Origin: Corallibacter vietnamensis
GTDB taxonomy: Bacteria; Bacteroidota; Bacteroidia; Flavobacteriales; Flavobacteriaceae
Direction: 5' to 3'
NCBI RefSeq assembly: GCF_039537875.1
Contig: NZ_BAABBI010000001.1
Coordinates: 1,550,001 to 1,614,000, forward strand
Length of the DNA stretch: 64,000 nt
The translations under genes were made by a program, and so were the position numbers. Numbering within the stretch: the stretch's first letter is position 1; each line of letters starts with the position of its first letter. Below the pieces are notes generated by a model. The model did no database searches. It was not told the origin of the DNA and was given only the letters and a program-made list of their open reading frames with translations. This document shows, one piece after another, positions 9,177 to 18,020 of the stretch.

Positions 9177-9722
9177 TTAATTTGATTCACTTGTTTTTAT
9201 TGAGTTTACTGTAACCTCACACATGAGTGGTGCATTGGTGCCTATTTTGTTTTCATCGCCATAATACCCATAAGCCTTTTGTGATGGAAATAAAAATGTA
9301 ACGGTTTCTCCCGCTTTCATAAGTTTTAGACCTTCGCGAAGTCCAGAAAAAAGCTCTTGTTTATCCATAACATAATTTTGAGTTTTTATCTCATCTTTAG
9401 AATAAACAAGTTGGCCGCTTAAGGTTTTTACATTATAGGTGTAATTTATAATATCTCCAAAACCAGGTGTTTTTGTAGTGTCGGCAATTTTTGTGTTATA
9501 ATAATACCAAAAGCCATTTTGAGATGCTATATAATTGTTTTGAGGATTGTTTTTAATGATTTCTTCAATGCGTTTATATTCACTTTCGTTTAGCTTTATA
9601 TTTCTGGCAACCGACTTGTCAATAAAAGATCCAGATTTAGCAGATATAGGTCGCCTAGCTTCAGGAGACTTGCAAGCTAAAACTATAGTCAAAAAGGCGC
9701 ATATAACTATAATGTTACGCAT
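9177..9722 (-). CDS. gldI: gliding motility-associated FKBP-type PPIase lipoprotein GldI
   Basis: A 181-residue lipoprotein (lipobox IVLACKS) with one C-terminal FKBP domain: SGLREGLKLMKAGETVTFLFPSQKAYGYYGD and MCEVTVNSI. GldI is a folding factor needed for the gliding machinery, which also contains the T9SS components, in Flavobacterium. Length and layout (lipoprotein signal, short helix region, FKBP) match GldI. It overlaps the end of nrnA by 8 bp and lies directly before the cyclophilin-FKBP gene, so all three are likely one operon. Confidence 0.85.
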   Translation of the reverse strand: MRNIIVICAFLTIVLACKSPEARRPISAKSGSFIDKSVARNIKLNESEYKRIEEIIKNNPQNNYIASQNGFWYYYNTKIADTTKTPGFGDIINYTYNVKTLSGQLVYSKDEIKTQNYVMDKQELFSGLREGLKLMKAGETVTFLFPSQKAYGYYGDENKIGTNAPLMCEVTVNSIKTSESN

Positions 9723-10734
9723 GATTTAGGGTGTTTTTATAGTCAGGTAATATACTAATAAATTTATCAACAGTAGCTTTCATATTTAAATCGCTTTTTC
9801 CGCCAGCAGCATTAGTGTGTCCGCCACCTTGAAAATGAGCTCTTGAAAATTCATTTACAGAGAAATCTCCTTTAGAGCGTAATGATATTTTAATTATATC
9901 ATTCTGCTTATCTTCAATAAAAATGGCTGCAAAAATGATACCATCTAAAGATAGGGCATAATTTACAAAGCCTTCGGTGTCACCTTTTTTAAAATTAAAG
10001 GTATTTAGCTCTTCTTGAGTAAGTGTTATGTAAGCCGTTTTATAATCGTTAAGTACTTTTAGGTTGCTTAAGGCGCGTCCTAAAAGCTGTAACCTGTCAT
10101 AACTGTTGGTGTCATATATGGCGTTATGAATTTCAGAGTTTTTAGCACCTTTATCTATAAGGTTTGCAATAATTCTATGCGTGTTACTTGTGGTAGATGA
10201 AAACCTGAAAGAACCCGTATCTGTCATTATTCCTGTATAAAGACACGTGGCAATGTCTGCATCAATTAGTGTGTTGTCGCCAAGCATATCGATAAAATTG
10301 TAAACCATTTCGCATGTTGAGCTCATGGTAACATCCGAGTAAGTGTACAATGCATAATCATCAGGTTGTTGATGATGATCAATCATTATTTTAGTACCCT
10401 GACAAGCTGCTAAGGCGGTTTCCATATCTCCAGTTCTATTTAGAGCATTAAAGTCTAACGTAAACAGTATTTCGGCTTCATGAATTAGTTTTTCGCACAT
10501 TTCTGTTTGGGTATCATACTTTAAAATAGTGCTTTCTTGAGGCATCCATTTTAAAAAATCAGGATATGCATTAGGAGCAACAACGGCTGCTTGATGATTA
10601 AATTTTAAGAGATATAGATATAGTCCTAATGTAGATCCAATGGCATCTCCATCAGGGTTTTTGTGAGGCACAATAACAATTTTTTTTGGAGATTTTAAAA
10701 GTTGCTTTATGCTGTTGATGTCTTCATTTGTCAT
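9715..10734 (-). CDS. nrnA: DHH/DHHA1 phosphoesterase, NrnA-like oligoribonuclease/pAp phosphatase
   Basis: A 339-residue cytosolic enzyme. DHH-domain motifs are present: PHKNPDGDAIGS (motif I), LDFNALNRTG, and MIDHHQQPDD (the DHH motif). The DHHA1 motif GGGHTNAAGG is near the C-terminus. The family (NrnA/Bacillus YtqI) degrades short RNA oligonucleotides and removes the 3' phosphate of pAp. First gene of the probable nrnA-gldI-PPIase operon and divergent from ndk. Confidence 0.9.
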   Translation of the reverse strand: MTNEDINSIKQLLKSPKKIVIVPHKNPDGDAIGSTLGLYLYLLKFNHQAAVVAPNAYPDFLKWMPQESTILKYDTQTEMCEKLIHEAEILFTLDFNALNRTGDMETALAACQGTKIMIDHHQQPDDYALYTYSDVTMSSTCEMVYNFIDMLGDNTLIDADIATCLYTGIMTDTGSFRFSSTTSNTHRIIANLIDKGAKNSEIHNAIYDTNSYDRLQLLGRALSNLKVLNDYKTAYITLTQEELNTFNFKKGDTEGFVNYALSLDGIIFAAIFIEDKQNDIIKISLRSKGDFSVNEFSRAHFQGGGHTNAAGGKSDLNMKATVDKFISILPDYKNTLNHA

Positions 10735-10771
10735 AGAAAGCGAAGATACAATTTTTTAAAAATGTATCGTC

Positions 10772-10801
10772 TTGTTTTTATAAAGAAATATAGTACTTTT
10801 G
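10772..10801 (+). promoter_or_regulatory. consensus flavobacterial promoter of ndk
   Basis: TTG (10772-10774), then exactly 19 bp, then TACTTTTG (10794-10801). This matches the Bacteroidota housekeeping promoter TTG-N19-TAnnTTTG in every position and lies 20 bp before the ndk start. Confidence 0.85.
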
Positions 10802-10821
10802 CAGCAAATTAAAATAAACAA

Positions 10822-11241
10822 ATGGCAACAAATAGAACATTTACAATGCTTAAGCCAGATGCTGTTGAAAAGGGGCATATTGGCGCAATTTTAGAGAAAA
10901 TTACTGCTTCAGGTTTTAGAATTGTAGCAATGAAATTAACTCAAATGACAAAAAAAGACGCAGAAACATTTTATGCTATTCATAATGAGCGTCCATTTTT
11001 TGGAGAATTAGTAGAATATATGACTCGAGGTCCTATAGTTGCTGCTATTCTAGAAAAAGACAATGCTGTTGAAGATTTTAGAACTTTAATAGGTGCTACA
11101 AATCCAGCAGAAGCAGCAGAAGGAACTATACGTAAATTGTATGCTGCTTCAATAGGAGAAAATGCAGTACATGGTAGTGATAGTGATGAAAATGCAGCAA
11201 TAGAAGGTGCATTCCATTTTTCTGGAAGAGAAATGTTCTAG
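10822..11241 (+). CDS. ndk: nucleoside diphosphate kinase
   Basis: A 139-residue enzyme that moves the gamma phosphate of ATP to nucleoside diphosphates through a phosphohistidine. It has the standard start RTFTMLKPDAVEKGHIG and the active-site His in ENAVHGSDSDENA. Length is typical of bacterial NDK. Single-gene unit with its own promoter and a perfect terminator. Confidence 0.97.
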   Translation: MATNRTFTMLKPDAVEKGHIGAILEKITASGFRIVAMKLTQMTKKDAETFYAIHNERPFFGELVEYMTRGPIVAAILEKDNAVEDFRTLIGATNPAEAAEGTIRKLYAASIGENAVHGSDSDENAAIEGAFHFSGREMF

Positions 11242-11262
11242 AGATCTAAAAAATAAATACTT

Positions 11263-11296
11263 AAAAAGCCTAAAATGTTAATGTTTTAGGCTTTTT
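11263..11296 (+). terminator. terminator of ndk
   Basis: A perfect 13-bp stem (11263-11275 with 11284-11296), eight-base loop, ending in a T-run. Confidence 0.92.
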
Positions 11297-11338
11297 TCGT
11301 ATATATGTGGTAAATTCGCATAATTCAAAAAAAATATT

Positions 11339-13909
11339 ATGAAAAAATCTACAGTTTTATCTTTTATTGCGATGATATTGTGCGTTTTTGTAAATGCCCA
11401 AGACAAACAAAAAGCATTAAGAGATTTTGAGAAACAAACTCATGCAACCGTTTCTCTAAACTATGCCTCAGACATTGAGTTTATTAGATTTCCAGCTGAT
11501 AAACCAATGAAAATTGCAGGTGCTTCATTGGAAGCAAAAGTTCAAACATTTCTTGAAAACCATAAAGAAATATTTGGTTTAAGTACAGTGCAAGAGGCTT
11601 TTAAGGTCTTGCCAGTTAAAACAGATAAACATGGACTAAACCATGTCGTTTTAAAACAACAACATCAAGGTGTGACAGTATTTTCAGGGCAATTGCGTTT
11701 TCATTTTAATAAATCAAATGCGCTTACAGCTATAAACGGTAATGTTATTACTGTTGATAAAAAAATAAAAACAGAGCCAACATTAACCAGCAGTCAGGCA
11801 AAAGCTATAGCCTTACAAACTGTCGCAGAACAAGGTATTAACTATTCTGGATACTCTACATTCGTTTTTAATACAGATATGTTTATTTTTCAAAAAGGAT
11901 TAATTCAAAATACCTTTGGTTCTCAATATTTAGTATATGAAGTTGAGGTGAGAAATGACAAAGATGTTCGTGAATTCTTATACATAAACGCTCATACAGG
12001 AGAACTTGTAGAGCAATTTACTGGAATGGCTCATGCTATAGATCGTGTGGTGCATGAATCTAGTATAGGAAATATTGTATGGGAAGAAGGCGATGTTTTT
12101 CCTGGTGCTTTATCTGTTTGGCAACAAAACGAAGTAGTTGCATCAGAGCATGTTTACAACTTTTTTAACAATGCATTTGGTTATGTTTCTTTTGATGGTG
12201 CCGATGGTCAAATGGTAACATTAAACAACAGTACAAACTTTTCATGCCCTAATGCGCGATGGAATGGTAGTTTTGCAGAATATTGTGATGGAACAGCTGC
12301 AGATGATGTTATTGCTCATGAATGGGGACATGCTTACACGCAATATACAAGCGGATTAATTTATGCATATCAATCTGGAGCAATAAACGAATCTTACTCT
12401 GACATATGGGGAGAAACCATTGACATATTAAATAACTTTAATGACTTTGGCGAAGATTTAGGTCTTCGTTCTGATACTTGTAGAAGTACTGATAGATGGA
12501 TAATAGCAGAGGACGCCACATCAATAAATGGAGGAAATGGTTTGAGAGATATGTGGAACCCTACGTGTTATGGAAATCCAGGGAAAGTATCTGACGAAAT
12601 ACAATATTCTTGTGGTGATTTTGATAATGGAGGCGTGCATATTAACTCTGGAATACCAAATCATGCCTATGCATTATTGGTAGATGGAGGAACATATAAT
12701 GGACAAACAGTAACCGGAATAGGTTTTACTAAAGCAGCACATATATTTTGGAGAGCTCAAAGTGAATACTTAACTCCAACAAGTGACTTTTTAAACCTAG
12801 CAGACGCACTAGAAGCTTCATGTACTGATTTAATAGGTGTAAATTTAGAAGGATTAACAACAAATGAAACTGCAGCAGGTTTATCAGGTGAAATAATAAC
12901 AGTGTCAGATTACAACCAACTAGTAAATGCTTTATTGGCTGTAGAGATAAGGATGGAGCCAGCATCTTGTGATTATGAGCCTATTTTAGCAACAACATCT
13001 AATCCTTGTGATGCAGCTACAGATAATGCTATATTTTTTGAAGATTGGGAAAGTGGTATCGGAACATGGACTGTAGAACAGTTACCAGAAAATGCATTGA
13101 CTTGGGAGTCTAGAGACTGGGAAGTTGTAACAGGTTTACCAGATAATAGAGCAGGACAAGCTGCGTTTGGTGTAGATCCTGTTAATGGAAATTGTAGTAC
13201 GTCGTTTCAAAATGGTATTATTCGTTTGCAAAGCCCTGTAATAACAATGCCTGACTACACTGATGGTGATTTTGAGATGAGCTTTATGCACTACATAGCA
13301 ACAGAATCTAAATGGGATGGTGCTAACATCAAGTATAGCTTGAATGGCGGCTTATGGACATTAGTACCCTTAAGTGCATTTACCCAAAATGGTTATAACG
13401 ATTTTATAAATCCGCAAGGTCAGGGTAATGATAACCCTATGGCAGGTGAAGCAGCATTTACAGGAGCTGACCAAGGTTCGTTATCTGGAAGTTGGGGACG
13501 TAGTTTTATTAACTTATCGTCTATTGGTGTTGAAGAAAATGCAACCATTCAATTTAGATTTGAAGTTGGTACAGATGGTTGTAATGGTGTGACTGGCTGG
13601 TTTGTTGACGATTTAGCAATCTATAACTGTAACTATCCGTTATCTGTAGCCGAGTATAATGTTTTAGATAATAGTATTAAAGTGTATCCGAACCCTTCTA
13701 ATGGAATATTTACATTGAATAATACAGGAAATATAACTTTAATTCAAGCTAGTGTTTATGATATTAATGGGCGTATTATTAAAACAGTCAAATTAAATAA
13801 TAACAGTAAATCTCAACAATTAGACTTGACTGGTGTTGCTTCTGGTATGTATTTTATGAAAGTAAAATCTAGTAATGCTGAAAAGGTTATCAAGTTAATT
13901 AAAGAATAA
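11339..13909 (+). CDS. secreted thermolysin-like (M4) metalloprotease with T9SS sorting domain
   Basis: An 856-residue secreted protease. Signal peptide to about residue 20 (FVNAQ). An FTP/PepSY-type propeptide follows (~25-230; e.g. GLNHVVLKQQHQGVTVFSGQLRFH). The catalytic domain holds the zinc site HEWGHAYTQ and the third ligand in GAINESYSDIWGE. A second part (~565-770) looks like a MAM/jelly-roll accessory domain (FFEDWESGIGTWTVEQL). The C-terminus (~785-856) is a type A T9SS sorting domain (VYPNPSNGIFTLNN, then GMYFMKVKS and VIKLIKE), so it is exported by the type IX system. Probably degrades external protein. Own terminator follows. Confidence 0.93.
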   Translation: MKKSTVLSFIAMILCVFVNAQDKQKALRDFEKQTHATVSLNYASDIEFIRFPADKPMKIAGASLEAKVQTFLENHKEIFGLSTVQEAFKVLPVKTDKHGLNHVVLKQQHQGVTVFSGQLRFHFNKSNALTAINGNVITVDKKIKTEPTLTSSQAKAIALQTVAEQGINYSGYSTFVFNTDMFIFQKGLIQNTFGSQYLVYEVEVRNDKDVREFLYINAHTGELVEQFTGMAHAIDRVVHESSIGNIVWEEGDVFPGALSVWQQNEVVASEHVYNFFNNAFGYVSFDGADGQMVTLNNSTNFSCPNARWNGSFAEYCDGTAADDVIAHEWGHAYTQYTSGLIYAYQSGAINESYSDIWGETIDILNNFNDFGEDLGLRSDTCRSTDRWIIAEDATSINGGNGLRDMWNPTCYGNPGKVSDEIQYSCGDFDNGGVHINSGIPNHAYALLVDGGTYNGQTVTGIGFTKAAHIFWRAQSEYLTPTSDFLNLADALEASCTDLIGVNLEGLTTNETAAGLSGEIITVSDYNQLVNALLAVEIRMEPASCDYEPILATTSNPCDAATDNAIFFEDWESGIGTWTVEQLPENALTWESRDWEVVTGLPDNRAGQAAFGVDPVNGNCSTSFQNGIIRLQSPVITMPDYTDGDFEMSFMHYIATESKWDGANIKYSLNGGLWTLVPLSAFTQNGYNDFINPQGQGNDNPMAGEAAFTGADQGSLSGSWGRSFINLSSIGVEENATIQFRFEVGTDGCNGVTGWFVDDLAIYNCNYPLSVAEYNVLDNSIKVYPNPSNGIFTLNNTGNITLIQASVYDINGRIIKTVKLNNNSKSQQLDLTGVASGMYFMKVKSSNAEKVIKLIKE

Positions 13910-13926
13910 ACTTTGTAATTATAAAT

Positions 13927-13958
13927 AAAAAAAGCCTGTAGAAATACAGGCTTTTTTT
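13927..13958 (+). terminator. bidirectional terminator with GAAA tetraloop
   Basis: A perfect 14-bp stem (13927-13940 with 13945-13958) closed by GAAA, flanked by A- and T-runs. It serves the convergent protease and dciA-like genes. Confidence 0.93.
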
Positions 13959-13981
13959 ATGATTTATAGTTGTGTAATGGT

Positions 13982-14278
13982 TTATCTCAAAATAAGTGTT
14001 TTAACAAGTTCTTTTCCTAAATTCTCGTTAAGCATACTTATTATTTTTTCTTTGCCGTAGCTTAATTCTTCACGTAAAACACTTGAGCTTAATTGTACAT
14101 ATAATGTATCTCCCTTTAGGGAAATTGCCGTTGTATAATTATTTACTCCATTTCCCATCATATCTTTCCAGGCATCAGCAACATTAATTCGGTTTAAACC
14201 GCGTTCAAGTTTGTTGGTTTCAACAAATTCTTTTAATGCATCAGATATAGATATGTTTTCGTTATTACGTTTGGCCAT
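13982..14278 (-). CDS. DUF721/DciA-like protein
   Basis: A 98-residue small protein with the DUF721 pattern (WKDMMGNGVNNYTTAISLKGDTLYVQLSSSVLREELSYGKEKIISMLNENLG). DciA proteins load the replicative helicase in bacteria without DnaC, and location beside recF, as here, is common. It is the last gene of the recF-lipocalin-dciA run on the minus strand. Assignment to the DUF721 family is firm; the helicase-loading role is inference from the family. Confidence 0.75.
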   Translation of the reverse strand: MAKRNNENISISDALKEFVETNKLERGLNRINVADAWKDMMGNGVNNYTTAISLKGDTLYVQLSSSVLREELSYGKEKIISMLNENLGKELVKTLILR

Positions 14279-14307
14279 GTTTTATTTTAAAAAAGATTAA
14301 AGGTGAT

Positions 14308-14730
14308 TTAATTAGTGATTTCTATTGGTTCAAAACGTTTATATACAAATACTGCTTTGTTCTTATTTACCACTTTTAATTGCGATTCTGTAGCTAATAA
14401 AATGGTTTCTTTCCAGGTATCAAAATGTGTTTTGTAATATAAATTTAAACTGTCGTTTTCTATTTTTATTTCAAAGTTTTCAATAATATTTGATGTCTCA
14501 AATGTATTATTGAGTGTTGGTTTTAGTTTTTTTCTAATACCATTTAAGCTATCAGTTATTTCTAGGTAATCTATGGTGTTGTTGTAAGCATACTCTTTTA
14601 CAGTGCCATCAGGTAGAGTGACTTTTTTAATTTCCCAATAACCAGATATATTAGGTATGTAGTTTTCTACATGCTTACTGCAACTTGTAATAAAGGTAAT
14701 ACATATAGCTATAATGATAAGCTGTTTCAT
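14308..14730 (-). CDS. lipocalin-like lipoprotein
   Basis: A 140-residue lipoprotein (lipobox FITSCS at about residue 17) that starts its mature part with ISGYWEIKKVTLPDGTVKEYAYNN, the opening strand pattern of lipocalin-like domains of Bacteroidota. No ligand can be named. Its start overlaps the recF stop by 4 bp, so translation is coupled to recF. Confidence 0.7.
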   Translation of the reverse strand: MKQLIIIAICITFITSCSKHVENYIPNISGYWEIKKVTLPDGTVKEYAYNNTIDYLEITDSLNGIRKKLKPTLNNTFETSNIIENFEIKIENDSLNLYYKTHFDTWKETILLATESQLKVVNKNKAVFVYKRFEPIEITN

Positions 14731-15806
14731 AAATTATATATTTCATAAGATTGATGCACTTGTTTTATAGCTTTTTCAGTTCTGTCAGCATGTGTATCGC
14801 TAATAAACAATTGACCAAAGTTTTCATCATCTACAAGCTTGATTATTTTAGATACACGTTGTTCATCAAGTTTATCAAAAATATCATCCAGAAGAAGAAT
14901 AGGACTAACACCACTTTGCGCTTTAATAAAATCAAACTGTGCTAATTTTAAGGCAATTAAAAAAGATTTTTGTTGTCCTTGACTTCCAAATTTCTTGATA
15001 GGGTGCGATTCTATTGTAAACTCTAAATCGTCTTTATGCGTTCCTACGCTTGTGTATTGTAAAGCTTTGTCTTTGTTAATACAGTTTTTTAAAAGTGCCT
15101 CTAAAGTATTTTCTAGTAAATCACTTTTGTATAGCAAATCAACAGTTTCATCTCCGCTACTTATAGCTTTGTATCTTGCTTTAAATATAGGAACAAATAC
15201 TTCTAGAAAAGCTTGGCGTTTTTCAAAAATACGATGCCCAAAAGTGTGTAGTTGACTATCATAAACCTCAAGCGTGTCTTTATTAAACGTATTATTTAGT
15301 GCAAAATATTTAAGTAATGAATTTCTTTGAGTAACTATCTTGTTGTAATTTATAACATCTTCAAGATAGGCTTTGTCGCTTTGAGAAATAACACTGTCAA
15401 TAAATTTTCTACGTGTTGAGCTGCCTTCAATAATTAAATCTCTATCAGCAGGAGAAATAATAACAAGAGGCAAAAAACCTATATGATCACTAAATTTTTC
15501 ATAGGCTTTACCATTTCGTTTTATTACTTTTTTTTGTCCCTTTTTTAAGCTAACAACAATTTTTTCAGAATTATCAAGCTTATCGTATTCGCCATTTACA
15601 ACAAAAAATTGTTCACCATGCTTAATATTTTGAGACGCAATAGGATTAAAATAACTTTTACCAAAAGATAAATGATAAATAGCATCTAGAACATTGGTCT
15701 TGCCAACACCATTATTTCCTACAAAACAATTTATTTTATCATTAAAAGTAAATGACTGACTTTCAAAATTTTTATAATTAAGTAATGAAAGTGATTTTAA
15801 TATCAT
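14727..15806 (-). CDS. recF: DNA replication/repair protein RecF
   Basis: A 359-residue SMC-like ATPase that loads RecA at gaps with RecO and RecR. Walker A is FVGNNGVGKTNVLDAIYHLS, the ABC-signature region is FGSQGQQKSFLIALKLAQ, and Walker B is ILLLDDIFDKLD. Length is the family norm. First gene of the recF-lipocalin-dciA operon, divergent from the TPR gene at 15936. Confidence 0.96.
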   Translation of the reverse strand: MILKSLSLLNYKNFESQSFTFNDKINCFVGNNGVGKTNVLDAIYHLSFGKSYFNPIASQNIKHGEQFFVVNGEYDKLDNSEKIVVSLKKGQKKVIKRNGKAYEKFSDHIGFLPLVIISPADRDLIIEGSSTRRKFIDSVISQSDKAYLEDVINYNKIVTQRNSLLKYFALNNTFNKDTLEVYDSQLHTFGHRIFEKRQAFLEVFVPIFKARYKAISSGDETVDLLYKSDLLENTLEALLKNCINKDKALQYTSVGTHKDDLEFTIESHPIKKFGSQGQQKSFLIALKLAQFDFIKAQSGVSPILLLDDIFDKLDEQRVSKIIKLVDDENFGQLFISDTHADRTEKAIKQVHQSYEIYNL

Positions 15807-15905
15807 AAAAAATTAACTTAGGGTCGTTTTAGTGTATTCTTGAAAAGATGTGCAAATTATTGAAAAATAACAAATAAATACACTTTTATTTATGAAGAAA
15901 AATCA

Positions 15906-15913
15906 TATTTTTG
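15906..15913 (+). promoter_or_regulatory. -7 promoter element (TATTTTTG) of the TPR-ribH operon
   Basis: TATTTTTG fits TAnnTTTG and lies 22 bp before the ATG at 15936. The expected -33 position holds a T-run (15884-15887) instead of a clear TTG. Confidence 0.5.
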
Positions 15914-15935
15914 CGGCGCATTAATTTAGAAATAT

Positions 15936-16706
15936 ATGGCAACTTATAAGAAAAGAGGTTATAAACCAAAGACGAAAGAAGAAGTAGTACAGGTTGAAGA
16001 AGAACAATCAACAACAGCTGAAGTTTTTAATACATTAGATGAAACAGCATCTAAAACCGAAGATTGGGTTATTAAAAACCAAAAGTACATTTTCGTTATA
16101 ATTGGTGTTGTAGCCGCTGTGGTTTTAGGCTATTTAGGTTACAATGAGTTTGTAGCAAAGCCAAAACAAACCGAAGCTATGAATGATATGTACCAAGCTA
16201 AAAAGTATTACAACGAAGCAGTAAATGGTACTTCAAAAGATTCTTTATATACATTAGCTCTTAACGGAGGTGAAGGTAAATTAGGAATGCTTGATATTGT
16301 TTCTGAATATAGCGGAAGCCAAGCAGCTAACCTAGCAAACTATTATGCTGGTATGGCTTACTTAAACCTTAAAGACTATAAAAATGCCGTTACTTATTTA
16401 AGTGATTTTTCTAGTGATGATGAAATTTTAGCTCCTATGGCAAAAGGTGCAATTGGTGATGCTTTTGTACAATTAAACCAAAAAGAAGATGCTTTAAGTT
16501 ACTATGAAGAGGCAGCTAAAATGCGTACGAATGAGTTTACAACACCTATGTATGTATTTAAAGCAGGTGTTATAGCTTTAGAGTTAGGAAAAGCAGATAA
16601 AGCATTAACTTACTTTAAAGACATAAAAGATAACTATGCAAACTCTAATGAGGCAGCAAATATTGATGTCTTCATAGGAAAAGCACAAGTGTTGGCAAAT
16701 AAATAA
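15936..16706 (+). CDS. single-pass membrane TPR protein (YfgM/BamD-like arrangement)
   Basis: A 256-residue protein: a charged cytosolic N-terminus (~1-50), one membrane helix (~52-73, YIFVIIGVVAAVVLGYLGY), then TPR-type helical repeats outside (NLANYYAGMAYLNLKDYKNAVTYL, AKGAIGDAFVQLNQKEDALSYYEEA, KAGVIALELGKADKALTYF). The layout resembles YfgM, a periplasmic chaperone partner of the Sec machinery, but sequence alone does not prove this. Very likely in one operon with ribH (25 bp gap). Confidence 0.75.
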   Translation: MATYKKRGYKPKTKEEVVQVEEEQSTTAEVFNTLDETASKTEDWVIKNQKYIFVIIGVVAAVVLGYLGYNEFVAKPKQTEAMNDMYQAKKYYNEAVNGTSKDSLYTLALNGGEGKLGMLDIVSEYSGSQAANLANYYAGMAYLNLKDYKNAVTYLSDFSSDDEILAPMAKGAIGDAFVQLNQKEDALSYYEEAAKMRTNEFTTPMYVFKAGVIALELGKADKALTYFKDIKDNYANSNEAANIDVFIGKAQVLANK

Positions 16707-16731
16707 TTTACCGATTAATTCGGAAAAAAAC

Positions 16732-17211
16732 ATGGCAACAGCAAATAATAATTTATCAGATTACGATAAAGCTACAATCCCAAGCGCGAAAGATTTTCGG
16801 TTTGGGATTGTTGTTTCTGAATGGAATGATACCATTACAGAAGGACTTTTTAATGGCGCTTACCAAACGCTATTAGACCACGATGTAGCAGCAGAAAACA
16901 TAATAAGATGGAATGTTCCTGGAAGTTATGAGCTTATTTATGGTAGTAAAAAAATGCAGCAACAAGGTGTAGATGCTGTGATTGCTATAGGTAGTGTGAT
17001 ACAAGGAGAAACAAAACATTTTGATTTTGTTTGTGAAGCTGTTTCTCAAGGTATTAAAGACTTAAACATACTACACGACATACCGGTTATATTTTGTGTT
17101 CTAACAGACAATAATCTGCAACAAGCCATAGACCGTTCAGGTGGTAAACATGGTAATAAAGGAACCGAAGCTGCCATAGCTGCCATAAAAATGGTGCATT
17201 TAGGTAAGTAA
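16732..17211 (+). CDS. ribH: 6,7-dimethyl-8-ribityllumazine synthase
   Basis: A 159-residue enzyme of riboflavin synthesis that joins 5-amino-6-ribitylaminouracil with 3,4-dihydroxybutanone 4-phosphate. Conserved pieces: VVSEWNDTITEGLFNGA, WNVPGSYELIYGSKKM, IAIGSVIQGETKHFDFVCEAVSQGI (phosphate site and catalytic His), and PVIFCVLTDNNLQQAIDRSGGKHGNKG. Length is the family norm. It follows the TPR gene closely. No FMN riboswitch is visible upstream. Confidence 0.96.
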   Translation: MATANNNLSDYDKATIPSAKDFRFGIVVSEWNDTITEGLFNGAYQTLLDHDVAAENIIRWNVPGSYELIYGSKKMQQQGVDAVIAIGSVIQGETKHFDFVCEAVSQGIKDLNILHDIPVIFCVLTDNNLQQAIDRSGGKHGNKGTEAAIAAIKMVHLGK

Positions 17212-17401
17212 TGTCGCCTTTATATAATAGCGAAAGCTAATTTAACCTCTGTTTTTTAGTAAGGCACAGTTCTTGCTTCTATACATTTGCACAAAAGATT
17301 TGTATTTTAAAACATTGCTTGTTAACAATTTTTGGCATTCTAAACCCAATATTTCTTGGTATTTTAAGTACATTTGAAGTATAATAAAGGAAGTAAGAAG
17401 C

Positions 17402-17632
17402 GTGATTTTTAAACAACGTAAAAACAAGCAGTTTAATTACAAACCAAGACATTCTCAAGATAAAGAAGCCGATTCTAAACCTAATTTTGAATTGAATTGG
17501 GTTGAAGAGTCTCGAAAGCGTAAGCAAAAAACTGGCAAACTTTTATCTCTTCCTTATCTTATAGTGTTCTTAATTATGGTCATTGTTCTTTGGTGCATAT
17601 TAAGTAATTATGAAACAAACCTTGGTGGTTAG
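17402..17632 (+). CDS. small single-pass membrane protein, paralogue of the next gene
   Basis: A 76-residue protein with a basic N-terminus (IFKQRKNKQFNYKPRH) and a C-terminal membrane helix (~48-66, YLIVFLIMVIVLWCIL). Start is GTG at 17402. Its N-terminal pattern FK.R.NK...Y.PRH recurs in the 94-residue protein at 17736, so the two arose by tandem duplication. Proteins of this kind beside ribH are sometimes labelled riboflavin synthase subunit beta in databases, but nothing in the sequence supports an enzymatic role. Confidence 0.65.
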   Translation: MIFKQRKNKQFNYKPRHSQDKEADSKPNFELNWVEESRKRKQKTGKLLSLPYLIVFLIMVIVLWCILSNYETNLGG

Positions 17633-17735
17633 TACAATAAAAAATCATTTTAATTTAGTTTCATAAGCATTTAAAAAAACTTGTTTGCAGCAAGTATGAT
17701 TATTGAAGTAGAACAAAAGAATAATACGTAACAGT

Positions 17736-18020
17736 ATGGGAATTTTTAAAACACGACAAAATAAAAAGTATAGCTATACACCAAGACACTACAAAGGTGA
17801 AGGAAGTCCTTACGAAATAAAACATAAGTTTGACGATTTTAGAACCACTGTAGGTACAACAAAAGGTCTTAAAGGAAAGCTAAACAATGCTCTTGAAGAT
17901 TATAAAAACAATACAGATGAAAAGGCTAATAAACGTGTTTTAATTATTATAGGTGTCTTAATATTGCTATTCCTTATTTTTATCGAGTTTGATTTATCCA
18001 TTTTTTTCCCTAAAAACTAA
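17736..18020 (+). CDS. small single-pass membrane protein upstream of mutL
   Basis: A 94-residue protein, N-terminus IFKTRQNKKYSYTPRHYKGEG, a charged middle, and a C-terminal membrane helix (~70-90, VLIIIGVLILLFLIFIEF). Paralogue of the 76-residue protein just upstream. Its stop shares a base with the mutL start (TAATG), so the two are translationally coupled. Function unknown. Confidence 0.78.
   Translation: MGIFKTRQNKKYSYTPRHYKGEGSPYEIKHKFDDFRTTVGTTKGLKGKLNNALEDYKNNTDEKANKRVLIIIGVLILLFLIFIEFDLSIFFPKN

Noticed and set aside
9185..9215. TGTAACC in the gldI region
   Set aside because: It is inside the coding sequence and has no gene start behind it.
17242..17527. Minus-strand open frames near the small membrane protein genes
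   Set aside because: They overlap the supported plus-strand gene in antisense and have no recognisable features.
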